Shown here piece by piece: positions 54,291 to 63,251 of a stretch of 64,000 bases of DNA. The notes below the pieces were generated by a model. It was not told where the DNA came from, made no database searches, and saw only the letters and a program-made list of their open reading frames with translations. The position numbers and the translations under genes were made by a program. Source of the DNA: Bog-756 sp963704615 (GTDB taxonomy: Bacteria; Actinomycetota; Acidimicrobiia; Acidimicrobiales; RAAP-2); NCBI GenBank assembly GCA_963704615.1, contig OY969923.1, forward strand, positions 1,116,001 through 1,180,000, in the 5' to 3' direction. Every line of letters starts with the position of its first letter. Within the stretch, counting starts at the first letter, position 1.

Positions 54291-55397
54291 TCAGAGCACG
54301 CCGGTCAGCGCGCCCACCGGCATGCGCAGATCGGCGAGCATCTCGAGGTCCTTGTCGGCCGAACGACCCAATGTGGTCAGGTAGTTCCCGACGATCAACG
54401 CATTGATGCCCGAAGTCATCCCCAGTGACTGGAGCTCGCGCAACGTGACCTCGCGACCGCCCGCGTACCGGAGGATAACCCCGGGCAGTCCGAGGCGAAA
54501 GAGCGCGATCCAACGTATGGCCTCCCATGCCGGGACCGGCTGCCCGTCACCCAGAGGGGTACCGGGCCGGGGGTTGAGGAAGTTGAGCGGAACCTCGGTC
54601 GGGTCGAGCTCTTGCAGCTGCATGAGCAGTTCGATGCGGTGCTCGTCGCTTTCGCCCATCCCGATGAGGGCGCCGCAGCACAGCTCCATCCCGTGCTCTC
54701 GCACTCGCAGGCAGGTGTCCCGGCGCTCGTCCCAGCTGTGGGTCGTGACCACGGCAGGAAAGAAAGATCGGGACGTTTCGAGGTTGTGGTTGTAGCGGTG
54801 GACGCCACCCTCGGCCAGACGCCTGGCCTGCTCGTCGGTCAACAGACCGGCGCTGACGGCCACATTGAGTCCCGTCCGGTCGCGGATCATGGGCACCAGC
54901 TCGAGGATCCTCGTCATCGTGCGCTCGTCAGGGCCACGCACGGCCAGCACGATACAGAACTCGGAGGCGCCGGCCGCCTTGGTCTCCTCCGCCGCCTGGA
55001 GCACCTCGTCGGCGTCTAGGAACGGTGTGGCCTTCACCGGGGTGTCGAATTGGGCTGACTGCGAACAGAAATGGCAGTCCTCGGGGCAGCCGCCCGTCTT
55101 GGCCGAAAGTATGCCCTCGACCTCGACCTCCGGCCCGCACCAGGCCAGCCGGACCTGGTGGGCGAGCGCGGCCATGGACGTGACCCACCTGTCGGGGAGC
55201 TCGGCCAGGTCGGTGAGCTCCCCGCCGGTGAGAAGCCGCCGCTCGTCGAGGAGCGCAGACTCGGCCGCAGCCAATCGATCCCTGGCCACGGTGGGATCCA
55301 CGTCCAGCCGTGCCGGTTCGGACCCTCGCCGTCTCCGGTCGGGGGGAGAAAGCGCGACAGTGGTACGGATGGGGACGGAAGTCCTATCACCGGGCAT
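54291..55397 (-). CDS. bioB: Biotin synthase
   Basis: 368 residues from ATG 55397. The radical-SAM triad is TGGCPEDCHFCSQS (CxxxCxxC); FCIVLAVRGP, YNHNLETSRSFFP and CCGALIGMGES are further BioB motifs. Inserts sulfur into dethiobiotin. The N-terminus carries ~60 residues before the usual start of homology. TACCGT (55404-55409) ends 6 nt upstream of ATG with no ribosome-binding site, so the mRNA is probably leaderless and the longer frame is rejected. Operon with bsaP, as in mycobacteria. Confidence 0.96.
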   Translation of the reverse strand: MPGDRTSVPIRTTVALSPPDRRRRGSEPARLDVDPTVARDRLAAAESALLDERRLLTGGELTDLAELPDRWVTSMAALAHQVRLAWCGPEVEVEGILSAKTGGCPEDCHFCSQSAQFDTPVKATPFLDADEVLQAAEETKAAGASEFCIVLAVRGPDERTMTRILELVPMIRDRTGLNVAVSAGLLTDEQARRLAEGGVHRYNHNLETSRSFFPAVVTTHSWDERRDTCLRVREHGMELCCGALIGMGESDEHRIELLMQLQELDPTEVPLNFLNPRPGTPLGDGQPVPAWEAIRWIALFRLGLPGVILRYAGGREVTLRELQSLGMTSGINALIVGNYLTTLGRSADKDLEMLADLRMPVGALTGVL

Positions 55398-55453
55398 GCC
55401 GTTACGGTAGTTGGCCCGGGACACCGACCGACAACGAAAAACGGGAGACCACC

Positions 55454-56752
55454 GTGGCATGGGACTTTTCCACTGAGCCCGAGTTCGAGGAGCAGTTGGC
55501 GTGGATGCGCGGGTTCGTGCACGACGAGATCTTCCCCCTCGAGACCTTGTCGTTGAGCTACGACACCATGCTCGAGGCGATCAAGCCTCTGCAGGACGAG
55601 GTCAAGTCCAGGGGGTTGTGGGCTTCACACCTCCCTCCCGATTTGGGGGGAGGTGGATTCGGACAAGTCAGGCTGGGCCTCATGCACGAGATCCTCGGTC
55701 AGACCCCGTACGGGCCGGTGGTGTTCGGCAACAACGCTCCCGATTCAGGCAATGCCGAGCTGCTGGCCGTGGGCATCGAGTCGTCGGGACGTGAGGAGCA
55801 CCGAGAGCGGTGGCTCCTTCCCCTGCTCGAGGGTCAGATGCGCAGTGGATTCTCGATGACCGAGCCGGGAGCCGGTGCCGACCCGACCATGATCGCCACC
55901 ACGGCGGTGCGCGACGGTGACGAGTGGGTCATCAACGGGCACAAGTGGTTCACCTCGAACGGATCGGTGGCCGACTTTCTCATCGTGATGGCGGTGACCA
56001 ATCCTGACATCCACCCCTACCAGGGCTGCTCGATGATCATCGTGCCCGCTGACACTCCGGGTGTGGACATCGTCCGCGACGTGGCCACCATGGAGGACCC
56101 CGTCGAGCATTTCGGAAAGTTCGGTGGTCACGCCGAGATCCTCTACCGTGAGGTCCGGGTTCCCTACGAGAACCTCGTCGGGCTCGAGGGCGAGGGTTTC
56201 GTGCTGGCCCAGAAACGACTCGGACCAGGGCGGATCCACCACTGCATGCGGTGGCTGGGCCAGTCGAAGCGCGCCTTCGACATGTTGTGCGAGCGAGCGG
56301 TCTCCCGCACCACCCACCACTCGCTGCTGGCCGAGAAGCAGACCATTCAGAACTGGGTGGCCGACTCCCTGGCCGAGATGACGGCGGCGCGCCTGATGAC
56401 CCTCTATGCGGCTTGGAAGATGGACAACGAAGGTGCTCCGGCGGCCCGAGTGGAGATCGCCATGATCAAGTACTACGGGGCCGGCGTTCTCTACAACGTG
56501 ATCGACCGGGCCATCCAGGTCCACGGGGCCCTCGGCTTCTCCACCGATCTGCCGCTCGAGTCGATGTATCGCCACGCCCGTGCCGCCCGCATCTACGACG
56601 GGCCCGACGAGGTCCATAAGGTGACCGTGGCCCGACAGACTCTCAAGAGCTACAAGCCGACTGAAGTTCCCACCGAGCACGTGCCGACCCGTCGGGCCGA
56701 AGCCAGGGAGCGATTCGCCTACTTGCTCGACCTGGAGACCGCCGACCACTGA
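55454..56752 (+). CDS. Acyl-CoA dehydrogenase family protein
   Basis: 432 residues from GTG 55454 with GGGAG at good spacing. Motifs: SGFSMTEPGAGADPTMIAT, INGHKWFTSNGS, GGHAEILYREVRVPYENLVG, and the C-terminal IQVHGALGFSTDLPLESMYRHARAARIYDGPDEVH. It has the longer ~430-residue form related to FadE enzymes acting on bulky or branched acyl-CoA. Divergent from bioB (56 nt between starts); no other beta-oxidation gene adjoins it. Confidence 0.92.
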   Translation: MAWDFSTEPEFEEQLAWMRGFVHDEIFPLETLSLSYDTMLEAIKPLQDEVKSRGLWASHLPPDLGGGGFGQVRLGLMHEILGQTPYGPVVFGNNAPDSGNAELLAVGIESSGREEHRERWLLPLLEGQMRSGFSMTEPGAGADPTMIATTAVRDGDEWVINGHKWFTSNGSVADFLIVMAVTNPDIHPYQGCSMIIVPADTPGVDIVRDVATMEDPVEHFGKFGGHAEILYREVRVPYENLVGLEGEGFVLAQKRLGPGRIHHCMRWLGQSKRAFDMLCERAVSRTTHHSLLAEKQTIQNWVADSLAEMTAARLMTLYAAWKMDNEGAPAARVEIAMIKYYGAGVLYNVIDRAIQVHGALGFSTDLPLESMYRHARAARIYDGPDEVHKVTVARQTLKSYKPTEVPTEHVPTRRAEARERFAYLLDLETADH

Positions 56753-56825
56753 GCTGCTCGGTCCGTTCGGTTCCGATGCGGGGGCTGCCCTCCGAGTCCG
56801 TCGGGACGAACATTTAATTCGCGAA

Positions 56826-56906
56826 TTGGCCCTAATTATCGATATGAGACCATAATTTCGGTGCTGAAATTAGCGACTAGAGATAATAATTCCATCAATT
56901 TTTCAA
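56826..56906. repeat. AT-rich dispersed element, copy 2
   Basis: Within a 425-nt gap (56753-57177). Same ordered blocks as at 20862: TTGGCC (56826), TTATCGAT (56836), CGACTA (56874), AATTTTTCAA (56897), followed by a run of A. A 12-nt palindrome AATTCGCGAATT (56816-56827) adjoins it. The sharp change in base composition suggests foreign DNA or a regulatory element. Confidence 0.5.
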
Positions 56907-56999
56907 AAAAAATGTTGTCACCCGGAGCAGACCTGACGTCGGAATGAGGTTGTCAGCTTTTACTGATGGAAGAGAGCCGGCGACAGCCCCAAGGAGCGC

Positions 57000-57275
57000 A
57001 TGGACGACAAACTCGACGAGGGCGTCAAGCGCGCCTTCGATCCGCTGGTCCGACAGGTCGTCGATTCGTGGTGCACAAGCGAGGATCCGATGCGTGCCGA
57101 TCTCGATGAGGCCAGCTTCGTTCAGAGGAGTAGCCGGGTCGCATCCCGCCGCGATCAGCAGCGAGGTAGAGGCCTGGTCAACCTTCCTTGCGTACGAAGA
57201 TCTGTTCGAAGATCCCGTCCACGCCCGAACCATGCAGGGTCATGCCCCCGTCGACGACGATGTTCTGACCAGTGA
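57000..57275 (+). CDS. Doubtful small gene or gene remnant
   Basis: 91 codons from ATG 57000 with a good AAGGAG 3 nt upstream. The first ~40 residues (MDDKLDEGVKRAFDPLVRQV...) look protein-like. The rest becomes Arg/Ser-rich and runs antisense into the end of the SDR gene. Possibly the 5' remnant of a displaced gene beside the AT-rich element. No family recognised. Confidence 0.25.
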   Translation: MDDKLDEGVKRAFDPLVRQVVDSWCTSEDPMRADLDEASFVQRSSRVASRRDQQRGRGLVNLPCVRRSVRRSRPRPNHAGSCPRRRRCSDQ

Positions 57276-57966
57276 TGAACCGAGCCATGTCCGAGCACAG
57301 GAAGACAACCACGTCGGCGATGTCCTCGGGCTCTCCGATGCGACCCACCGGCGTCGTCCGCTCATAGCGCTCCCGCTCGTGAGGGAGGAACTGCAACAGC
57401 GGCTTGGTCAAGGGGGTGAGGATCATGCCGGGTGAAACCGCATTGACCCGGATGTCGGGCCCGTACTCGAGGGCGGCCGACGCGGTGATGGCGGCCACAC
57501 CTGCCTTGGCCGCCGAGTAAGGGGCCTCGCCCGCGGCTGGGCGGGTCCCGCTGATCGAGGCCGTGGACACGATGCTGCCTCCACCCGAGTCCAACATGTG
57601 GGGGATGGCGGCACGAAATCCCAGGTAGACCCCGGTCAGGTTGACGGCCACCAACCGGCCCCACTCCTCGGGCGACCACTCGTGGAGCGGGGACTGGCTG
57701 CCGGTTCCGGCGTTGTTGAACAGGATGGTGATCCCGCCCATGGCCGCTGAGGCGGCATCCACCGCCTCCCGGAGACCCTCGGGATCGGTGACGTCGGCCA
57801 CGTGTGCCGTGCCCCCGATCTCCTTGGCGACCTCGGCGGCGGCATCACCATTGACGTCGATGACCGCCAGCGTGGCGCCTTCTTCTGCCATCCGCCGTGC
57901 TGTGGCCCGCCCGATACCCGAGGCGCCACCAGTGATGACGGCCCGCCGGCCCTGGAGCAATCCCAT
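57178..57966 (-). CDS. Short-chain dehydrogenase/reductase
   Basis: 262 residues, ATG with GGGAGG upstream. Classical SDR: TGGASGIG cofactor motif, VIDVNGDA (Asp favours NAD), NNAG, catalytic Ser in STASISGTRP, YSAAK (Tyr/Lys), and the PGMILTPLTKPL loop. The C-terminus GITQNIVVDGGMTLHGSGVD-type region is typical, with an extra ~15 residues. Substrate unknown; a hydroxyacyl-CoA, steroid or alcohol is likely given the lipid genes around. Confidence 0.9.
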   Translation of the reverse strand: MGLLQGRRAVITGGASGIGRATARRMAEEGATLAVIDVNGDAAAEVAKEIGGTAHVADVTDPEGLREAVDAASAAMGGITILFNNAGTGSQSPLHEWSPEEWGRLVAVNLTGVYLGFRAAIPHMLDSGGGSIVSTASISGTRPAAGEAPYSAAKAGVAAITASAALEYGPDIRVNAVSPGMILTPLTKPLLQFLPHERERYERTTPVGRIGEPEDIADVVVFLCSDMARFITGQNIVVDGGMTLHGSGVDGIFEQIFVRKEG

Positions 57967-58026
57967 CGCTACCTCCCTGATCGTGTCGATGACCCTACGT
58001 CAAAGGGTGGACCGTCGTCACCGGCG

Positions 58027-58071
58027 GACGACGCGGACGACGCGGACGACGCGGACGACGCAGACGACGCA
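58027..58071. repeat. Five tandem copies of a 9-nt unit
   Basis: gacgacgcg repeated at 58027, 58036 and 58045, then gacgacgca at 58054 and 58063, in the short gap between the SDR and methyltransferase genes. A simple-sequence tract liable to slippage. Confidence 0.85.
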
Positions 58072-58091
58072 GACGCCACCTGACCTTTGGA

Positions 58092-58823
58092 TCAGGCGAC
58101 CGACTCCGGTCGGCGGCGGACGGCGAAGTGGGCCTTGACCGAGTCCTCGGTCGCCGGCCCGCCGTCCTCGCCCATCTCTTCGACGAGGATGAACTTCTCC
58201 GCAAGAGCCGATCGGATCCGGGCGAGATCCACGCCGAGCTCGCCGATGTTCTCGTGGTGCAGGAGATACTGGGACTCGCCGACGTTCTCGAAGATTCGGA
58301 TGTCCCATCGCGAAAGACCGTCTTCGGCGAAGTACACGTCCATGATCACCACGTTCCCGTCGAAGTCGTAGACCCACGGCGGCTCGTCACCCAAGCGCCT
58401 CAACTCGCCCACTGTGTTGACGTCGAAGATGAACAGCCCGCCATCCACCAGGTGGTGGTAGGCGGCATCGAAGGTCGAACGCCACTCGTCGAATGTCAGC
58501 AGATGGTTGAGGCTGTCGAACACGCAGATGACCACGTCGAAGCGCTCGTCGAGCGAGAACGAGGCCATGTCCCCCTCGATGATGCGGGCGCGCGGAACCT
58601 TGTTTCTGGCCACGGCCAGCATCTCGGGCGAGCGGTCGAGACCGGTCAGCGATCCCAGCTCCGGGAGGTGGGCCAGGATGGATCCGGTGCCACAGCCGAG
58701 CTCGAGGAGCGAGTCAGCCTCAGGAAAATGACGGTCGATGATGCCCCGCACGCGGGCAGCCCGCGGGGCAGGATCGTCCATGATCGCGTCGTAGAAGCTC
58801 GAGAACCGGGCGTAGGCCTGCAT
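58092..58823 (-). CDS. Class I SAM-dependent methyltransferase
   Basis: 243 residues from ATG 58823; an in-frame TTG 6 nt earlier is less likely. SAM motif LLELGCGTGSILAHL, SLTGLDRSPEMLAVA, IIEGDMASF and FDVVICVFDSLNHLL follow the standard order, with a long beta-rich insert (WVYDFDGNVVIMDVYF) as in Methyltransf_25-type enzymes. Substrate unknown. Same strand as the F420-type oxidoreductase upstream (49 nt gap), so possibly in its operon. Confidence 0.85.
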   Translation of the reverse strand: MQAYARFSSFYDAIMDDPAPRAARVRGIIDRHFPEADSLLELGCGTGSILAHLPELGSLTGLDRSPEMLAVARNKVPRARIIEGDMASFSLDERFDVVICVFDSLNHLLTFDEWRSTFDAAYHHLVDGGLFIFDVNTVGELRRLGDEPPWVYDFDGNVVIMDVYFAEDGLSRWDIRIFENVGESQYLLHHENIGELGVDLARIRSALAEKFILVEEMGEDGGPATEDSVKAHFAVRRRPESVA

Positions 58824-58872
58824 CGACAAACCGTGCTATATCGTGCCCGAGGGCCCGACCCGGCGGCCCTAC

Positions 58873-59880
58873 CTAGGGAACCTTGAGAGCGGGGACCACC
58901 TCGGCCTTGAACCGCCGCAGGGTCTCGTCGCCGGGGTAGTCCCGGAGCCACAGGATGAGCCCGCGGCAGCCGGCGTCCACATACGCCTGGGTCTTCTCGA
59001 TGACCTGGTCAACGGTGCCCACCAGATTGTCGGTCAGGTAGCGATCGGTTGGTGTCCCGCCCCACAGGTCGCCACCCCCGTCGGACGAGCACCACGCTTG
59101 GACGTCCGCTTCGGTGTCGAAAAGCCGGCAGTCAGGGCCGTGGGTGCGGGTGATCTCGCCGAACGGCCGCCCCACTTCTTCGCAGTAGGTCGACAGGAGG
59201 CCCGACTTGCGTTCGAAGGCATCCAGGCCTACCTGCCAATTGGTGAGGTCGGCCCGGCGGGCGGCGATGCGCAGATTGACCTTCTCGCCCCCTCCGCCCA
59301 CGAGCACCGGTGGGAGCTGCTGGACCGGTTTGGGGTCGCAATAGGCACCGTCGAAGTGCAGGTGGTTGCCCTCGAAGGTGACGGTCTCCTCGGTCCACAG
59401 CCGCTTGACCACCTCCAGCGTCTCGTCGAGCACGGCCAAGCGCTCGGGATTGGACAGGTAGTCGTAGCCGTAGGAGTGGTACTCCTCGTGAAACCAGCCC
59501 GCTCCTAGCCCGAAGATGAGCCGACCACTCGAAAACACGTCGACACATGCGGCTTCCTTGGCCAGCAGCCCGGCGTTGCGATACGAGGCGCAGGTCACCA
59601 GTTGGCCCAGTCCCACCCGAGCCGTCTGCTGGGAGAGTGCGGCCAGCATGGTGAACGCCTCGAACACGTGAGTGGGCTCACGACGTGGCACCGTCTCGAC
59701 GTGGTCGTAGACCCACAGGTGGTCATAGCCGAGTGCTTCGGCCTGTCGCGCCAACTCGACCGACCGGGCCCAGGCGTCGGGTCCGCTCCAGCCGGTGTAC
59801 TCGAGCTTCCAGCCCTGGGGGACGAACACTCCCACCTGCAACGGAACACCGCTCGGCGGTTCGGGTGCCTTGTCGGTCAT
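58873..59880 (-). CDS. LLM-class, probably F420-dependent oxidoreductase
   Basis: 335 residues from ATG 59880, which overlaps the VOC gene stop (ATGA). Luciferase-like TIM barrel: VELARQAEALGYDHLWVYDHV, GRLIFGLGAGWFHEEYHSYGYD and PPVLVGGGGEKVNLRIAARRADLTNW are typical of actinobacterial F420-dependent enzymes. F420 rather than FMN is inferred from these motifs and the phylum. Third gene of the adh-VOC-LLM unit; substrate unknown. Confidence 0.87.
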   Translation of the reverse strand: MTDKAPEPPSGVPLQVGVFVPQGWKLEYTGWSGPDAWARSVELARQAEALGYDHLWVYDHVETVPRREPTHVFEAFTMLAALSQQTARVGLGQLVTCASYRNAGLLAKEAACVDVFSSGRLIFGLGAGWFHEEYHSYGYDYLSNPERLAVLDETLEVVKRLWTEETVTFEGNHLHFDGAYCDPKPVQQLPPVLVGGGGEKVNLRIAARRADLTNWQVGLDAFERKSGLLSTYCEEVGRPFGEITRTHGPDCRLFDTEADVQAWCSSDGGGDLWGGTPTDRYLTDNLVGTVDQVIEKTQAYVDAGCRGLILWLRDYPGDETLRRFKAEVVPALKVP

Positions 59881-60323
59881 GCTGCGAACTCCCACCACTG
59901 CACCTCACACATCATCGGGAGGAGGTACTTGACATAGACCGAATGGATCTTGACCACTTTTTGGTCGTCCACGTGGAGGTCGATGAGGTCGACCCGATCG
60001 TCATGCTCGCGGAAGGACACAGCTCGGTCCCTCACGCCCTGCAGCTCCTCCAGTGATCCCACCGAAAAACCGAAATGGTCCATGCGGGGGCCTCGCATCG
60101 GGTCCTTATCGGCGATGAGGAAGATGAACTGGTCCCAGTGGACGCACGAGAGGATGAGCCGACTCCTGTCCTCGGTCATCACCTCGATCTCGTCGAACCC
60201 GAAGACCTCGCTCCAGAACCGGCAGATGTCAGCACGATTCCGTTCGTCGAGGGCGTCGGGGGAGAGACTCATGGCCACGTGATTGAAGTGAGGATTGCCG
60301 GTGGGGTAATAGGGATGTGCCAT
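59877..60323 (-). CDS. VOC-superfamily (glyoxalase-like) protein
   Basis: 148 residues. beta-alpha-beta-beta-beta modules: HFNHVAMSLSP (first metal His), RSRLILSCVHWDQFIFLIAD, MDHFGFSVGSLEEL (second His) and a final KIHSVYVKYLLPMMCEVQWWEF. Could be an epimerase, dioxygenase or lyase-type enzyme of the family. Start overlaps the adh stop (TAATG) and its stop overlaps the LLM start, so three genes are tightly coupled. Confidence 0.82.
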   Translation of the reverse strand: MAHPYYPTGNPHFNHVAMSLSPDALDERNRADICRFWSEVFGFDEIEVMTEDRSRLILSCVHWDQFIFLIADKDPMRGPRMDHFGFSVGSLEELQGVRDRAVSFREHDDRVDLIDLHVDDQKVVKIHSVYVKYLLPMMCEVQWWEFAA

Positions 60324-61414
60324 TACGCGCCTCCGACCGGGGTGGCTGGGGCCGAGGCTCCCTCGGACAGGAGAGGGACCACCATCACCTTGCCCGCATA
60401 GCGGCCCGCGGCCAGATCGGCAAGGGCGTCCGACACCCGGTCGAGAGGCACGTCCTCGTCTTCGATCAGGAGATCGGTCGGGAACCGGTCGGAGGCCAAC
60501 AGGTCGAGAGCCTGTTCGAAGCCCCCCTTGTCATAGACGAACGAGCCCACCACGCTGAGTTCGTTGAGGATGAAACGGTTGGGGTCGAATGTCGGATGTT
60601 CGATGCCGGCACCCACCAGAGCCATCGTGCCGCCGCGGCGCAACTGATGAAAGCCGGCTTCCATGGCTGCCTTCTTGCCCGAACACTCGAGCACGACATG
60701 GGCGGCCCGCTCGGCAATCCGTTCCGGTTCCCAGGGCGGGAACATCTCGAGATCGGCCGGGTCGAGGACTTCGTCGGCGCCGAGGCTCCTGGCCAACTGC
60801 TTGCGTTTCTCACCGGGCTCCACGGCGGTGATCGGCCCGATGCCGCGCACCACGAGGGCGGCGATGGAGAGAGCCCCGATCGGGCCGGCCCCGATGACCA
60901 TCACGCTGTCCCCTACGCCCGCGCCCGAACGGGTGATCCCATGCAGTGCCACCGCCAGAGGTTCGGCCAGCGCCGCCTGACGGCCGGTCAACCCCGGGGG
61001 CAGACGTACGAGCGAGGCCGCCCGCACCAGCACGTAGCGGGCGAAGGCACCGTCGTGACCGTCGGCGATGGAGCCCTGGCGGTTCTCGCACTGGGAGGGC
61101 TTCCCCTCTTGGCACCGGCGGCACCTCCCACACTTCGGCGAGGGCCCGCCCACCACGGTCTCACCGAGCTCCCAACCCTCGACCGCTTCGCCGAGGGCAG
61201 AGATGGTACCGCTGAACTCGTGTCCGGCCACCAGGCCCGGCTTATCTCCCCAGCCCTCGAGCAGCATATGGATGTCCGACCCGCAGATGCCGCAGTGGTC
61301 CATCGCCACCAGTACCTCGTCGGGGCCGGGATGGGGAACCGGGCGCTCCTCGACGACCACCTCACCCGGTCGCCGATAGACGGCGGCTGGCATCATCTCC
61401 GGCAGATCACCCAT
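60323..61414 (-). CDS. Zinc-dependent medium-chain alcohol dehydrogenase
   Basis: 363 residues from ATG 61414 with a strong GGGAGG. Catalytic zinc ligands DHCGICGSDIH and GHEFSG; structural zinc CGRCRRCQEGKPSQC (four Cys); cofactor motif VIGAGPIGALS with a following Glu (AVEPGEK), favouring NAD. Resembles threonine/sorbitol/butanediol dehydrogenases. First gene of the adh-VOC-LLM operon; it oxidises a secondary alcohol, exact substrate unknown. Confidence 0.9.
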   Translation of the reverse strand: MGDLPEMMPAAVYRRPGEVVVEERPVPHPGPDEVLVAMDHCGICGSDIHMLLEGWGDKPGLVAGHEFSGTISALGEAVEGWELGETVVGGPSPKCGRCRRCQEGKPSQCENRQGSIADGHDGAFARYVLVRAASLVRLPPGLTGRQAALAEPLAVALHGITRSGAGVGDSVMVIGAGPIGALSIAALVVRGIGPITAVEPGEKRKQLARSLGADEVLDPADLEMFPPWEPERIAERAAHVVLECSGKKAAMEAGFHQLRRGGTMALVGAGIEHPTFDPNRFILNELSVVGSFVYDKGGFEQALDLLASDRFPTDLLIEDEDVPLDRVSDALADLAAGRYAGKVMVVPLLSEGASAPATPVGGA

Positions 61415-61528
61415 CACGTCACCTCCCCCGGGTCGCTGTCCGGGCGCCACTCTAGAGCAGGTCCCGGCGGGGAGCACCTCGTCGTGGGGACCTGATCGCC
61501 AGGTGGGGGATGCCGGTAGCGTCTGTGC

Positions 61529-62599
61529 GTGGCCGACAGACAGGCAACCGAGGACATCGACGCATTCCTCTATTCGATGGGTGCGACCGAGGAGCAGATC
61601 GCTGCTGCCCGACGTGAGTGTCGCCTGGCCAGCCTGGCCGGCGATCTCGTGCTCGCCACAGGGGCCGACCTGACGGCATCGGATCTGGCCCTCCGGGTGG
61701 GCATCGACGTTGACACCGTTCTGGCGGTGTGGCGAACGCTAGGAGTGGTCGTTCCTGACGCGGACCGCCCCATGTTCACCGACCAAGATGCCGAGTTCAC
61801 CTCGTTCGTCGCCCAGTTCCAGCCGTCCGGCATTCGTGGCGAGGAACTGCTGCGGGTTCTTGGAACGTCGCTGGCCCGGGTGGCCGAAGCCGCCGTTTCC
61901 CTCTACGTCCAGAATGTCGAGCCGGTCCTGGACCTGCCCGAAATCGAGCTGATCGATTGGGCCCGCGATCTTGCTCAGGCGACGGCCGGCGCCTTGCGAC
62001 TCGGTGACTCGATGGGGGCGGTGTTCGCCCATCACATGCGGGACGCCATCGACCGCCAAAGGGTGGCCCAGGCCGATGTGACCGAGCGGTCCTTGTACCG
62101 CCTGGCGGTCGGGTTCGTCGACCTGGTCGGCTTCACCCCATTGTCCCTGCACGCCTCCCCGTCGGAATTGCTCGAGCTGATCGGCACGTTCGAGCTCAAG
62201 GCGTTTGAGGTGGCGTCCGCCTACAACGGGCGAATCGTCAAGCACATCGGCGACGAGGTGATGTTCGTTGCCCTCGATGCCGCCGCCGGTTGCGGCATAG
62301 CCCGGGACATCACGACGGCCTACACCGAGGGCATCGAGCCCCGAGGCGGAGTCGCCTTCGGTGAGGTGATCAGCAGCCACGGTGACTACTACGGGACCGT
62401 GGTCAATCTGGCTGCACGACTGGCCGAACTGGCGGTCCCGAGGGAGGTCCTGGTCGATCCGGCGACGGCGGCGTCCGGCTCCAGCACGTTCTCGTTCAGC
62501 CCGGCCGGGCACCGGCTCCTCAAGGGATTCGACGAGCCCCTCGAGGTGTTCTCGCTGGACACTTCCACCCCGGCGACTCCGGCTACCCCGGTTCGTTGA
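61529..62599 (+). CDS. Class III adenylate cyclase with Rv1264-type regulatory domain
   Basis: 356 residues. About 1-180 is a helical N-terminal domain like the autoinhibitory, pH-responsive domain of mycobacterial Rv1264. About 190-345 is the catalytic domain: metal Asp in VGFVDLVGFTPLS, Lys and second Asp in GRIVKHIGDEVMFVA, transition-state Asn/Arg in TVVNLAARLAE. Expected to be a soluble homodimer making cAMP. GTG 61529 follows TAGCGT (61517-61522) by 6 nt: leaderless. Divergent from the adh operon. Confidence 0.88.
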   Translation: MADRQATEDIDAFLYSMGATEEQIAAARRECRLASLAGDLVLATGADLTASDLALRVGIDVDTVLAVWRTLGVVVPDADRPMFTDQDAEFTSFVAQFQPSGIRGEELLRVLGTSLARVAEAAVSLYVQNVEPVLDLPEIELIDWARDLAQATAGALRLGDSMGAVFAHHMRDAIDRQRVAQADVTERSLYRLAVGFVDLVGFTPLSLHASPSELLELIGTFELKAFEVASAYNGRIVKHIGDEVMFVALDAAAGCGIARDITTAYTEGIEPRGGVAFGEVISSHGDYYGTVVNLAARLAELAVPREVLVDPATAASGSSTFSFSPAGHRLLKGFDEPLEVFSLDTSTPATPATPVR

Positions 62600-62651
62600 G
62601 ACGTCACCGACGGCGTCAGGAGCGCACTGGCGGACGTGGCTGTCGGTCGTC

Positions 62652-63233
62652 ATGACCGCTCCGCCCCCGCCCGATGACCAACGCACCCAACTCGAGCGGA
62701 TGATTGCCGGTGACCTCTATCTCGGAGGCGATCGGGAGGTGGCCGAGGCGCATCGTCGGGCCCGGCGGCTCATGGAACGCTTCAACAACGCGGCGTTCGA
62801 CAGCGCGGACGAACGCCACCGCATCCTGCACGAGCTGCTGGGTGCCTTCGGCGAAGGAAGCGAAGTCCGCCCACCCCTGTATTGCGACTACGGCTCGAAT
62901 CTGCGGATCGGTGCTCGGACATTCGTGAACTTCGGCCTGATGGCCCTCGATCCGGCACCCATCTCCATCGGGGACGACGTCCAGATCGGACCCAACGTCC
63001 AGCTACTCACCCCGACCCACCCGCTCGATCCTCAACTGCGCCGAGCCAAGTGGGAGGCAGCCAAACCCATCGACGTGGCCGACAATGTGTGGCTCGGCGG
63101 TGGCGTCATCGTCCTCCCTGGCGTGCGCATCGCCGAAAACACCGTGGTGGGTGCGGGGGCGGTGGTGACCAGGGATCTCCCGGCCGACGTGGTGGCGGCG
63201 GGTAACCCCGCCCGCGTCATCCGGCAGCTGTAG
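62652..63233 (+). CDS. Maltose/galactoside O-acetyltransferase-like protein
   Basis: 193 residues from ATG 62652; no clear ribosome-binding site. N-terminal helical cap (RMIAGDLYLGGDREVAEAHRRARRLMERFN) typical of Maa/LacA, then left-handed beta-helix hexapeptide repeats with the catalytic His in LLTPTHPLDPQLR, ending VVTRDLPADVVAAGNPARVIRQL. Trimeric acetyl-CoA-dependent sugar acetyltransferase; acceptor unknown. Confidence 0.88.
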   Translation: MTAPPPPDDQRTQLERMIAGDLYLGGDREVAEAHRRARRLMERFNNAAFDSADERHRILHELLGAFGEGSEVRPPLYCDYGSNLRIGARTFVNFGLMALDPAPISIGDDVQIGPNVQLLTPTHPLDPQLRRAKWEAAKPIDVADNVWLGGGVIVLPGVRIAENTVVGAGAVVTRDLPADVVAAGNPARVIRQL

Positions 63234-63251
63234 CCAGCCCTGCCGCAGGCC

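Noticed and set aside
58027..58071. CRISPR-like repeat
   Set aside because: 9-nt units without spacers; a simple tandem tract.
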